Assembly: GCF_003814745.1 (NCBI RefSeq)
Contig: NZ_RKRD01000001.1
Coordinates: 1,922,001 to 1,986,000 of the forward strand
DNA from: Hydrogenoanaerobacterium saccharovorans
Lineage (GTDB): Bacteria; Bacillota; Clostridia; Oscillospirales; Ruminococcaceae
Length of the DNA stretch: 64,000 nucleotides
Reading direction: 5' to 3'
This document shows, piece after piece, positions 43,862 through 51,892 of the stretch. Within the stretch, counting starts at the first letter, position 1. Every line of letters starts with the position of its first letter. The notes beneath the pieces are model-generated. The model had not been told where the DNA came from and ran no database searches. It was given only the letters and a program-made list of their open reading frames with translations. A program made the translations under genes and the position numbers.

Positions 43862-44806
43862 TTAATCCATATCTTCAGAACGCATAATACGATTGTAAAT
43901 TAAAATAACCACAATCATCAGCAGCATCCAAACGGTTGTAACAGCCGCACCGGAGCCCAAGTTGTTCGAAACAAATGCTTCACGGTAGCTGAGAATTGCC
44001 AGTGTTGTGGTGGAATTGTTCGGTCCCCCACCTGTCATTGTCCAAACTAATGGGAACTGCTTGAAGTTTTCAATAATCGCCATAGACATAGCAACTTTGA
44101 TTACGCTTTTCATATAAGGAATGATAATACGAAAAAATTTAGTTGCATTGTTTGCACCATCTACAGTAGCTGCTTCCAACATATCATCTGGTACATTCTG
44201 TAAGCCCGCCAGCAACAATAATGTGGTGAGCGGAATTTGCTTCCACAGTGCTGCAACAGAAATACCAAGCAGTGCAAGATTGGGGTTGTTGAGCATTGCT
44301 AAATCGGATATTTGCCCTGCTGTAAAAAAGCTGATGATATATTTCATCAAGCCATACTGCGGCTGGAATATCCACATCCAAATCAAAGCGGATATAATAG
44401 TAGGTACTACCCAAGGTGTCATCATAATGCTTCGTAAAAATCTTGCACATTTTATATTAGAATTTAGAATCAGCGCCATCGTCATACCAAAAATAAATTG
44501 CAGCGCCACCACAAAGACAACAAATGTAAAGGTGATTACGATAGAAGGCAGCAGCTTATTGTTTTGGAACAGCTTAATATAGTTTGCAAAGTTGTTCCAT
44601 TCACCTGGCTGCCCTGAGATGATATTTTTTACTTTGTAGTTCAAGAAGCTCTTCAGAATAGAATCTATAACCGGAATGAGAATAAACGCAAACGTCATAA
44701 CAATTGTAGGAAGCATAAGCGCAATAGAGAAAAGCTTGTCACCTGTAGATTTTTTTAACAGGACTGTGCGTTTTACCGCACCGGATGCCGTACCGGAAGT
44801 TTTCAT
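43862..44806 (-). CDS. Sugar ABC transporter permease (MalF type)
   Basis: This 314-residue permease has a cytoplasmic basic N-terminus, six membrane helices and the loop LEAATVDGANNATKFFRIIIP near residue 215. The start is ATG 44806 after GAGGGTT; a TTG three bases upstream is also in frame. It follows the binding-protein gene after two hairpins (44836-44861 and 44887-44914). Function is sugar uptake; the sugar is likely that handled by the operon enzymes. Confidence 0.92.
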   Translation of the reverse strand: MKTSGTASGAVKRTVLLKKSTGDKLFSIALMLPTIVMTFAFILIPVIDSILKSFLNYKVKNIISGQPGEWNNFANYIKLFQNNKLLPSIVITFTFVVFVVALQFIFGMTMALILNSNIKCARFLRSIMMTPWVVPTIISALIWMWIFQPQYGLMKYIISFFTAGQISDLAMLNNPNLALLGISVAALWKQIPLTTLLLLAGLQNVPDDMLEAATVDGANNATKFFRIIIPYMKSVIKVAMSMAIIENFKQFPLVWTMTGGGPNNSTTTLAILSYREAFVSNNLGSGAAVTTVWMLLMIVVILIYNRIMRSEDMD

Positions 44807-44835
44807 CAATAACCCTCGCCTTCTTTTTGTGCGGC

Positions 44836-44861
44836 TTATATCGGCATAACAGCCGATATAA
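44836..44861 (-). other. Intercistronic hairpin
   Basis: TTATATCGGC and GCCGATATAA form a perfect 10-base-pair stem with a six-base loop between the binding protein and the permease genes. With the terminator-like hairpin next to it, it may stabilise or process the binding-protein mRNA. Confidence 0.5.
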
Positions 44862-44886
44862 ATTCGAGTGTATATATTTGGTAAAA

Positions 44887-44914
44887 AAGCGGGATAATCC
44901 AGTCTATCCCGCTT
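44887..44914 (-). terminator. Partial terminator after the binding-protein gene
   Basis: A 10-base-pair stem (AAGCGGGATA/TATCCCGCTT) is followed on the minus strand by six T. Placed after the binding-protein gene and before the permeases, it would make the binding protein more abundant than the permeases. Confidence 0.8.
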
Positions 44915-44936
44915 CTTAAGTTATAAAAATTCTACA

Positions 44937-46259
44937 TCAGCCAACAATACCTTCAGCCGCCGCCTGAAAGTCCGCTATTCCCTGCTCAACAGACTTACCG
45001 CCTACGGTAACGCTTTGTGCCAGAGTACAAAGCTCGAGGTTAAGGTCGGACAAGGTGGGGATGGATGTGATGGATTTTACTTTACTAACGGAGCCCACTG
45101 CACCTTTAAGAATTTTATTGTTTACAATGGTATCCATGTTTTCCATTGATTTTTTAGCCGGAAATGCCGGAGTAATGGTAGACATATAGTCTGCAAGCAT
45201 TTCCGGTGTAATTAGATATTCAACCAAAAGACGAACTGCCTCTTTCTTGGCATCACCATTATCCATTAAAATAAGGGAATGATCCTGCAAAAGGCTTTCG
45301 CCTGTACCTGAACCACCGGACAGAGGAGCCGCAGAAGCAATAAAGTTTTCAGCCTCCGGATTAATACTTTTAACACCGTTAAAGCCCCAAGACTGATCAT
45401 AATACATTGCAAGCTGACCTAACGCAAACAGGTTTCTTAAATCTTTGAGTTTAGAGTTTTGGGGATTATAGCCTTTTTCATCCAAAGTTTTGATCATACT
45501 AAACGCATCTTTAAAGCCCTGATTATCGATATCAAGCTGACCATCAGCATTCAAAACATTTCCACCAAAGTTATAAACCATTGCAGTTAATGAAGAACCA
45601 GAAACAGGAACGGATGCAGTTGTTTGACCAAACGCGTAAACCTTGTTACCGTCTTTTGTTTTGAGGGTAGAAAGTTTTTCGGCCATTTTAAGCATTTCAT
45701 CGTAGGTTTTGGGTGGCTGCTCAGGGTCAAGGCCGGCCTGCTTAAACAGTTCTTTGTTATAGTACAGAACATAAGGTGAAATATACATTGGAATAGAATA
45801 CGCCTTACCTTTGATTGTAGCTGCCTCGATAACAGACGGGTAGAAATCATCAATAAACTCTTTGGAAAGAATGGTGCCTATAGGGGCTGCAAGGCCAGCT
45901 TCTTCAAGAGTTGGTGTCCAGCTGAGTTCTGAGAACATCAAGTCAACCTTATCGCCGCCGCCAGCCATATTGATGACCTGGTTTACAATCTCACCATAGG
46001 GTGCAGAAACCCATTCAATTTTAATATTAGGGTATTTCGCTTCGAAACCGGATTTTACGCCTTCCCAAAACTCGGTATAGCCAGCTTCGAGAATGGCATA
46101 GTTTGCAAATTTAATAGTTACAGGCTCGGCAGGCCCTGCATCTGATGAAGGAGCGGAACTATCTGCTGTTGGGGTGGAAGAATCCTTAGCTTTACCGTTA
46201 CAAGCTGCCATACTGAATACCATAAGGGTTGCAAGTAATAATGCTATCAGTTTTTTCAT
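44937..46259 (-). CDS. Sugar ABC transporter substrate-binding lipoprotein
   Basis: This 440-residue family 1 solute-binding protein has a lipoprotein signal with lipobox MAAC, a Ser/Thr/Asp-rich linker and a mature domain starting VTIKFANYAILEAGYTEFWEG. Further family segments are IEWVSAPYGEIVNQVINMAGGG and IPMYISPYVLYYNKELFKQA. It is the first gene of the LacI-controlled sugar operon and follows its promoter and operator. The start ATG follows GGAGGAAAA. The ligand is unknown. Confidence 0.92.
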   Translation of the reverse strand: MKKLIALLLATLMVFSMAACNGKAKDSSTPTADSSAPSSDAGPAEPVTIKFANYAILEAGYTEFWEGVKSGFEAKYPNIKIEWVSAPYGEIVNQVINMAGGGDKVDLMFSELSWTPTLEEAGLAAPIGTILSKEFIDDFYPSVIEAATIKGKAYSIPMYISPYVLYYNKELFKQAGLDPEQPPKTYDEMLKMAEKLSTLKTKDGNKVYAFGQTTASVPVSGSSLTAMVYNFGGNVLNADGQLDIDNQGFKDAFSMIKTLDEKGYNPQNSKLKDLRNLFALGQLAMYYDQSWGFNGVKSINPEAENFIASAAPLSGGSGTGESLLQDHSLILMDNGDAKKEAVRLLVEYLITPEMLADYMSTITPAFPAKKSMENMDTIVNNKILKGAVGSVSKVKSITSIPTLSDLNLELCTLAQSVTVGGKSVEQGIADFQAAAEGIVG

Positions 46260-46321
46260 GTGAACTTTTCCTCCTATAATATAGTTTCTATGCTTACATC
46301 TCTGCAGATGCTTGGGAACAC

Positions 46322-46349
46322 ATTATACACTCGTGTGTACATAGAGCAA
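46322..46349 (-). promoter_or_regulatory. Promoter and LacI-type operator of the sugar operon
   Basis: The minus-strand -10 TATAAT (46322-46327) and -35 TTGCTC (46344-46349) are 16 bases apart. The spacer holds an operator, TACACTCGTGTGTA (46326-46339), a palindrome with central CG and one mismatch. A similar site lies at 47387-47400. A bound regulator would block RNA polymerase. Confidence 0.75.
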
Positions 46350-46359
46350 AAGCACTTAA

Positions 46360-47370
46360 TTATGTGCTTTGCCGCTCTATCAGCCTTGTTGATAATTCAA
46401 CTAATTGAGGGATTTTTCCTTCATCAATCATTTGATGGAGCATTTCAATTGCTGCTTTTCCAATTTCTTTTCTTTGCATTTCCACCGTAGTAAGTGTAGG
46501 GCTGGTGTATTGGCTTAGGCTGGAGTTATCGAACCCAATAACCGAAATATCCTGCGGAACTTTATACCCCATCTCCATAACCGCTCGCATACCAATACAG
46601 GCAAGCTTATCATTTCTTCCAAAAATTGCATCCACAGCAAAGCCGCTTTGCATCCGCTTGTGTATTTTTTGCACAACTTCGTCAGGAGTTTTGCAGCCTG
46701 TAATGATGTTTTGCTCTGAAATCGGTAACCCACTTTCCTGCATTTGTTCTGCAAACCCTCGAAATCTCAAATCCTCCATACTGCTAAAATGCCCATGCGC
46801 GCTGATACGGTCGAGATACAGGATGTTTTTTCTGCCCTTTTCCACTAAATGTTTTACACATTCGCGGGCACCAGTATAAAGTCCTGTTCCTATTTTTCCT
46901 ACACCGTCAAGGTCATTATACTGGCGATTGAGTAACAATACTGTTGGTATTCTTGCACTTATAAACTGGCGGATATAATCCTCAGGAAAACTGATGGAAC
47001 TGATTATAATACCGTCATATTGACGGCTGATAATTTGCGAGACAAATTCTTCGGTGTTACGATTGGCACAAAGAGATATCAAATAGCCCATATCATAGGC
47101 GTATTTATCCATTTCACTAATAATTTGGCTGAAATGCTCGTTTGTAATTTGGTCTGCTATAAAAATGATATGATTGCTGTTTTTACCTTTGAGTGCGCGG
47201 GCAATGTTGTTTGGCCTATAGTTTAGCTCTCTGATTGCCTTTTCTACCCGCTGCCTTTTTGTTTTGTCTACATAGCGATTGTTGTTTACCACATAAGATA
47301 CAATCGTCTCGCTTACGCCTGCGTGCTTTGCAACATCCGCGCGGGTCACACGCTTAAATTGATTATCCAT
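46360..47370 (-). CDS. LacI-family transcriptional regulator
   Basis: This 336-residue regulator has the helix-turn-helix TRADVAKHAGVSETIVSYVVNN and a sugar-binding-protein-like effector domain. It is directly upstream of and codirectional with the sugar operon that starts at 46259. A matching operator sits in its own promoter region (47387-47400) and another in the operon promoter (46326-46339), so it likely represses itself and the operon until the inducer sugar appears. The start ATG follows GGAGTG. Confidence 0.94.
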   Translation of the reverse strand: MDNQFKRVTRADVAKHAGVSETIVSYVVNNNRYVDKTKRQRVEKAIRELNYRPNNIARALKGKNSNHIIFIADQITNEHFSQIISEMDKYAYDMGYLISLCANRNTEEFVSQIISRQYDGIIISSISFPEDYIRQFISARIPTVLLLNRQYNDLDGVGKIGTGLYTGARECVKHLVEKGRKNILYLDRISAHGHFSSMEDLRFRGFAEQMQESGLPISEQNIITGCKTPDEVVQKIHKRMQSGFAVDAIFGRNDKLACIGMRAVMEMGYKVPQDISVIGFDNSSLSQYTSPTLTTVEMQRKEIGKAAIEMLHQMIDEGKIPQLVELSTRLIERQST

Positions 47371-47386
47371 TGTTTCACTCCGATAC

Positions 47387-47400
47387 TAAACACGTGTGTA
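47387..47400. promoter_or_regulatory. LacI operator upstream of its own gene
   Basis: TAAACACGTGTGTA is a palindrome with central CG that shares the right half GTGTGTA with the operator at the sugar operon. It lies 17 bases upstream of the LacI start codon. Confidence 0.65.
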
Positions 47401-47527
47401 CATTTGTTATTTATAATTATAGCACTCAAGTATTGCAAGTCAATCGTTTGCGTATAGAGTTTTAAAAATTCAGAATAAACACGAATTATTTGTAATCGAG
47501 TTGTACAAGATGTACATTAAACGCAAA

Positions 47528-47567
47528 AAACAAGACACTTCCTTAAACAAAAGGAAGCGTCTTGTTT
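47528..47567 (-). terminator. Terminator of the PFK-TIM-LarA operon
   Basis: A 17-base stem with one mismatch (47528-47544 with 47551-47567) ends on the minus strand in TTTTTT. It lies 24 bases after the LarA-like gene stop. Confidence 0.88.
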
Positions 47568-47590
47568 TGTATACTATTTATAAAAGGCAA

Positions 47591-49069
47591 TTAACCTCTG
47601 TGGCAGAAATCTACACCGTAGTCCCCTTGTTTGCCATCTTTCATGCACAGGTGAACAGCAGCAGTTTTAAAGGTTAATGGCAATGCCAGTATATTTGGGT
47701 TCGGGCCGACATATTTTTTCATTGCATCAGCCAATGCTTCTTCAAACGTAGCTCTGGTCTTCAGCCCCATAGATCTTGCATAACCCGGTTCTTCTGCACC
47801 TACGATGTAGATAGCAGATGTATTCATTTCGGCAATATGACCGCAGCTTATCATTGAGAATGAATGGAACGGATGGAAAGCATTGCAGTAGCGGTACATA
47901 CGAATATATTCTTCATTTGTTGCAAAATACTCACCGTAACGGTTCATATCTGCCAGAGTGTTCATATGGTCATGCTGGAACATCTCAAATACTTTGCGGT
48001 AGCCTGTAAACAATTCATCATGAAAATATCCGTTGCAAATAGATGAACAAATAATAACACATTTGTCGCTCATAATTCTTTTATGGCGAATAACCTGGGC
48101 AGACAAAGCCTGCATCATCATAATGGGGTTGGTACCCATTCCGTCACCATAATGGAAGAACTGTGGCATTCCAAATACCAGTACATCGTACTTTTTCTCT
48201 GCCCAATGTACATAGGTGCGTTTGTCAGCAGTTTTCCAAGAAAGAGGCTGCATTACCTTAGCATAACCGCTGTTTATTTCAATTTGTCTCGATTTGGTAT
48301 CCAAAACAGCATCACAGCAGAAGAATTTTTTGCCCATTTTTTCTTCCATGTATTCGCCTATTTCATCGAATTTGGTGCGCATTAGAGAATGACCGTTTAC
48401 CGGGGTAAAATCTTTGCGGTGCATTACTTCGGGCACATGGTGTGAGGCGATTGAGCGCCAGTGGGTAATTCCGGTAGAGCAATGCTTATAACCGCCCGAA
48501 TAACCGCCGTATGGGTTACCCTGTGTGTGGCCGATAAGAACTGCAACATCTGCATCGTATACATATTTGTTCATTAAAACCGGGTCACCGCGCTCGGTAG
48601 TACCCAAATCAACCAGATGGTCATAATCTTCACTGTCGTGGTTCATGATTTGGTGGGTATACCAAAACTCGTTGAAAACTTCCTCGCCCAATATATTAAA
48701 GATTTCTTCTTTGGTATTTTTGCGGTGCAAACCATTAGAACAAATAAGGAGGATATCTTTTTTCTCTACTCCTGCTTTATACAGCTCGTCCAAAACGATG
48801 GGGATAGAGATTTTACGGTGTGCGGTGGGCTGTTCTCCGCCTTTTACGCGGTCGGGAAAAATAATGACGCATTTAGAACCTTTGTGAGCCAGTTTGGATA
48901 GCGGCTCCATACCAACAGGATTAAGAATGGATTCACGGGTTTTTTCAACCAATTGGTCTTCGGGGATATAGGGTGGGTCGGGTACTGTTTCGCCCGGAAT
49001 AAATACGTCGGTATAATCGGGGAGGTTCGCATCCATAGTGCCCTGCCCGTACTCAAAAGATAGTTTCAT
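47591..49069 (-). CDS. LarA-family nickel-pincer-dependent racemase/epimerase homologue
   Basis: This 492-residue protein is a lactate-racemase-domain (DUF2088) protein. Conserved residues are His115 (NGLHRKNTKEE), a second His in NHDSEDYDHLVDLG, Lys195 in SGGYKHCSTGI and His211; the spacing from Lys195 to His211 is 16, as between the cofactor-bearing Lys184 and nickel ligand His200 of Lactobacillus LarA. It therefore probably uses the nickel-pincer nucleotide made by LarB, LarC and LarE. Family members epimerise or racemise 2-hydroxyacids including lactate, malate and gluconate. Neighbouring PFK- and TIM-like genes suggest a sugar or sugar-acid substrate. The start is ATG 49069 after AAAGGA; an in-frame GTG nine bases upstream is too close to it. 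Confidence 0.9.
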   Translation of the reverse strand: MKLSFEYGQGTMDANLPDYTDVFIPGETVPDPPYIPEDQLVEKTRESILNPVGMEPLSKLAHKGSKCVIIFPDRVKGGEQPTAHRKISIPIVLDELYKAGVEKKDILLICSNGLHRKNTKEEIFNILGEEVFNEFWYTHQIMNHDSEDYDHLVDLGTTERGDPVLMNKYVYDADVAVLIGHTQGNPYGGYSGGYKHCSTGITHWRSIASHHVPEVMHRKDFTPVNGHSLMRTKFDEIGEYMEEKMGKKFFCCDAVLDTKSRQIEINSGYAKVMQPLSWKTADKRTYVHWAEKKYDVLVFGMPQFFHYGDGMGTNPIMMMQALSAQVIRHKRIMSDKCVIICSSICNGYFHDELFTGYRKVFEMFQHDHMNTLADMNRYGEYFATNEEYIRMYRYCNAFHPFHSFSMISCGHIAEMNTSAIYIVGAEEPGYARSMGLKTRATFEEALADAMKKYVGPNPNILALPLTFKTAAVHLCMKDGKQGDYGVDFCHRG

Positions 49070-49126
49070 GCAATACACGTTCCTTTCTAACTTGTTTATT
49101 TCTAGAATGCAGTTGTTTGCATCCGA

Positions 49127-49963
49127 TTATTTTCCCAAATAAGTTTTGATGATTTCGAGATATTCGTCGGGATAAAACCCTATTTCACCCGAAAAACGGG
49201 TAAGCGCAATAAGTCCACCATCAATTTCAGGAATAGACGCCAACATTTCGGCGTTATCAACTTTGAGGCCTCCGCCATACACAACAGGCAAACCATTGGT
49301 GACCTCTTTTACAAACTTTGCAATCATTTGAATATAATCTGCCTGTGGCGGGGTTTTACCGGGGCCGATAGCCCAAACCGGCTCATACGCAATTGCTACT
49401 TTGGTCATATCTACGCCGTCAAGGCCAATTTCAAGCTGTCTTCTTAGGGTATCCTGCCATTTGGGCTGTTCTTCGGAGGTTTCTCCGATACAATACAGTA
49501 CTTTTAAACCTGCATTGATTGCACATTTGATTTCTTTATTCAACAGGCGGTTTATCGCATCTGTATCGGCGATGCCTGCTTCTTGCATAATGCCAAGTTT
49601 GTCACGGCGTTCTTCGCAGTGCCCGATAATTGTACCCCCGCAGCCAATAGCTTTCGCTGCATTTGCAGTGCGGTTCGTAGTAAAAGCACCAAAATTGCCG
49701 CCCACAGCGGTGTCATCGCGGAATACACCTTGACATCCTACTTTTACAGGGCTATTTTCGCACAGTGCATCCACTGCACCTATAAGATGCGCTTCTGGGA
49801 AAAACATAACGATTTCAACATCATCTGCGTTATATTTCTGAAGTTTATTCTGCGTATTATTTACAATATGTGCTGCCCAATTTTTCATAGGGGCAATGCT
49901 GTTCACTCCACCAAATTCTTTTGGAATGTCAAATCTTTTTAGATTTAGAAAGATAAATTTCAC
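49127..49963 (-). CDS. Triose-phosphate isomerase-like protein
   Basis: This 278-residue TIM-fold protein keeps the catalytic trio: Lys9 in LNLKRF, His in IGHCEERR near 115 and Glu in YEPVWAIGPGKTP near 195, with the phosphate loop VVYGGGLKVDNA. The usual IGHSE/R and YGGSVKPENA motifs are changed, and the protein is about 25 residues longer than housekeeping TIM. It may be a TIM paralogue acting on a tetrulose phosphate, as do the TIM-like isomerases of erythritol catabolism, or on triose phosphate. The start is GTG 49963 after AGGAGG. It is between the PFK-like and LarA-like genes, 18 bases from the former. Confidence 0.85.
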   Translation of the reverse strand: MKFIFLNLKRFDIPKEFGGVNSIAPMKNWAAHIVNNTQNKLQKYNADDVEIVMFFPEAHLIGAVDALCENSPVKVGCQGVFRDDTAVGGNFGAFTTNRTANAAKAIGCGGTIIGHCEERRDKLGIMQEAGIADTDAINRLLNKEIKCAINAGLKVLYCIGETSEEQPKWQDTLRRQLEIGLDGVDMTKVAIAYEPVWAIGPGKTPPQADYIQMIAKFVKEVTNGLPVVYGGGLKVDNAEMLASIPEIDGGLIALTRFSGEIGFYPDEYLEIIKTYLGK

Positions 49964-49981
49964 CGATTGTGTCCTCCTATA

Positions 49982-51148
49982 TTATTTAAAACTGATAAAC
50001 TCTTTGAGCGGAGAACCTATCAACGGTCTGCACCACTCTACAAACTCATCCGTCACATCATTGCCTCGCTCATTAATATATTTATCTGGCAGAATACGCT
50101 CATGCAGCATAACCTCTTCAATAGGTATTAGCTTTGTTTTGCATTTATATTCTTTGCCCGGTAAACGTTCAAAGCCTACCATAACACCGGTTTTGCCCTC
50201 GAATGCAGCTTTTGCTGCTTCTGCCCCCGCAATAATCGCTTCATCACGGTCAATTTCTGACTGGAAAGCGCTGGATGCTCTGCCGCAGATACCTGGTTTT
50301 TCACTTCTGGCTTTGATGCCTAAACGCTGAATAACAAGATTTGCAAGATGTGCGCTGACGTCGCCGTAATAAACAGATCTGCCTACTTTGAAGACTGGGG
50401 CAACAATCGGTTCACCCTGCTTATTTTTAAGGCCTTCGCTTGCTACCACAACTACGCCGCCCTTTTTCTCATAAAGAGCCTTAACATCTTCGAGAAATTG
50501 CTCTTCATCAAACGGGTGCTCCGGCAGATAAATCAAATCGGGGCCGTCCCCAGCTTTGGTTCTTGCCAACGCAGATGCCGCTGTCAGCCAGCCTGCATTT
50601 CTACCCATTGCTTCGATAATACAAACATGAATCGGCAGAGATTTAACATCCTGCGAAACCTCGCTAACCGTAGCAGCAATGTAACGGGCTGCACTGCCAA
50701 AACCGGGGGCATGGTCGGTTACCGAAATATCGTTATCAATTGTTTTAGGTATTCCTACTACGTTAACTTGCACTCCGTAGTCGTCGCAAGCCTTGTAAAG
50801 CTTGCCACATGCATCCATAGAGCCATTGCCGCCGTTAAACAAAACATATTTAATGTTATAGCGCTTCAAAATTTGGGCCATTGCCTTATAATCTTCGGGT
50901 TCAAGATGGTCGCGAGAGGTACCGATAGCAGATGCCGGTGTATGAAGCAGCAGCTTTAATTTATCTTCTTCCACATGTTTTAAGTCAATAAACTCTTCAC
51001 GCAGTACTCCGCCGGAGCCTCCGATTGCTCCGTAAATCTTATCTACCTCGGGATGACATTTCGCCTCGGTTACCGCTCCGTATAACGATGCATTGATAAC
51101 TGCTGTGGGTGCACCGCCATGTACAATCAAGACATTTCCTTTCGTCAT
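49982..51148 (-). CDS. Phosphofructokinase-family sugar kinase
   Basis: This 388-residue PFK-family protein has an N-terminal Gly-rich loop (VLIVHGGAPTAVINASLYG), the donor loop NGGNGSMDACG near residue 107, PKTIDNDISVTDHAPGFGSA near 136 and IEAMGRNAGWLTAASALA. The donor signature is mixed: Lys in PKTIDND is typical of pyrophosphate-dependent enzymes, while Gly in GGNGS is more like ATP-dependent ones. The sugar may be fructose 6-phosphate or another ketose phosphate. The start is ATG 51148 after AAGGAGTG. It is first in the operon and follows a CAAACGTTTG operator. Confidence 0.9.
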   Translation of the reverse strand: MTKGNVLIVHGGAPTAVINASLYGAVTEAKCHPEVDKIYGAIGGSGGVLREEFIDLKHVEEDKLKLLLHTPASAIGTSRDHLEPEDYKAMAQILKRYNIKYVLFNGGNGSMDACGKLYKACDDYGVQVNVVGIPKTIDNDISVTDHAPGFGSAARYIAATVSEVSQDVKSLPIHVCIIEAMGRNAGWLTAASALARTKAGDGPDLIYLPEHPFDEEQFLEDVKALYEKKGGVVVVASEGLKNKQGEPIVAPVFKVGRSVYYGDVSAHLANLVIQRLGIKARSEKPGICGRASSAFQSEIDRDEAIIAGAEAAKAAFEGKTGVMVGFERLPGKEYKCKTKLIPIEEVMLHERILPDKYINERGNDVTDEFVEWCRPLIGSPLKEFISFK

Positions 51149-51211
51149 CTTAAGCACTCCTTTTTAAGCTGTTGCCGGTTTGCAGGCAAGTTACTTTCTT
51201 AACTTTATAGT

Positions 51212-51217
51212 ATCATA
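51212..51217 (-). promoter_or_regulatory. -10 element of the PFK-TIM-LarA operon
   Basis: The minus strand reads TATGAT about 65 bases before the PFK start codon. No clear -35 is present, which would fit control from the operator at 51245-51260. Confidence 0.45.
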
Positions 51218-51244
51218 CTGTGGTTTTGTTTGCTTTATTAATTT

Positions 51245-51260
51245 GCTCAAACGTTTGCGT
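51245..51260. promoter_or_regulatory. CAAACGTTTG operator, site C (PFK-TIM-LarA operon)
   Basis: GCTCAAACGTTTGCGT has the perfect ten-base core CAAACGTTTG and central CG. A further half-site ACGCAAAC lies at 51268-51275. It is upstream of the -10 at 51212-51217 and matches the sites at 15596-15611 and 24592-24607. Confidence 0.65.
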
Positions 51261-51341
51261 ATTTTTTACGCAAACCCAGCAATTTACAACGTGCAAACTG
51301 CCAAAAGAAGCTTTAAAAGAGTACTGCCGAATAATGTAAAG

Positions 51342-51875
51342 TTATACTGCGATACTATCAGTTTCGTGCATCATATAAACTGCAAGCACGTAGATACCTG
51401 CAATAAACACAGGGTCAATTTTGCTAAGGACATTTAGCTTTTGTGCCTTCAACGCAAAGAAAGATGTAATCGTTCCAACTATTTCATTACCATTTTGTAT
51501 AATAATGCTGTTATCCTTTTGTCTTACTATGTTCCAAATACCGTAGGGGGTTTGCACATGCATATCATTTAGTTTTGCTAGTATTAAACTTTGTTGATGG
51601 ACGTTATCTTTTGCCTCTTTCTTGCAGTAAAATGAGGCAGTTGCAATTATATCTTTTCCGCGCAAAATTTTATAACTTCTAGCTTGTGGAGTATTCCACA
51701 ATTCTTTTGGTTTGGGCAAATTAATAATATCGGTTGTATATACAATATTTCCGTTATTATCCAGTATATTCTTTCCCGCACCTAAGCATCTTTTGTTTTT
51801 GATTTTAGCAACTAAGCGGTTACCTTCATCTACAATATTCCAAGATAAAAATCTCCTCTTAATTCTGAACATCAT
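51342..51875 (-). CDS. Hypothetical protein, possibly LURP-one/tubby-like
   Basis: This 177-residue protein has alternating beta strands, a Trp in FLSWNIVDEGN and repeated hydrophobic-Gly turns, a pattern seen in LURP-one-related/tubby-like or scramblase-like proteins, and one hydrophobic segment near the C-terminus (DPVFIAGIYVLAVYMM). I do not recognise its function with confidence. The start follows AAGGAGA. It is last in a cluster with the chromate transporter pair, 17 bases after the second. Confidence 0.6.
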   Translation of the reverse strand: MMFRIKRRFLSWNIVDEGNRLVAKIKNKRCLGAGKNILDNNGNIVYTTDIINLPKPKELWNTPQARSYKILRGKDIIATASFYCKKEAKDNVHQQSLILAKLNDMHVQTPYGIWNIVRQKDNSIIIQNGNEIVGTITSFFALKAQKLNVLSKIDPVFIAGIYVLAVYMMHETDSIAV

Positions 51876-51892
51876 ATCAAAAATCTCCTTTA

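Noticed and set aside
10269..49069. A sulfoquinovose (sulfo-glycolytic) pathway
   Set aside because: TSUP permeases, isomerase- and aldolase-like genes are suggestive, but no sulfoquinovosidase, sulfo-transaldolase, sulfolactaldehyde reductase or sulfolactaldehyde dehydrogenase is seen.
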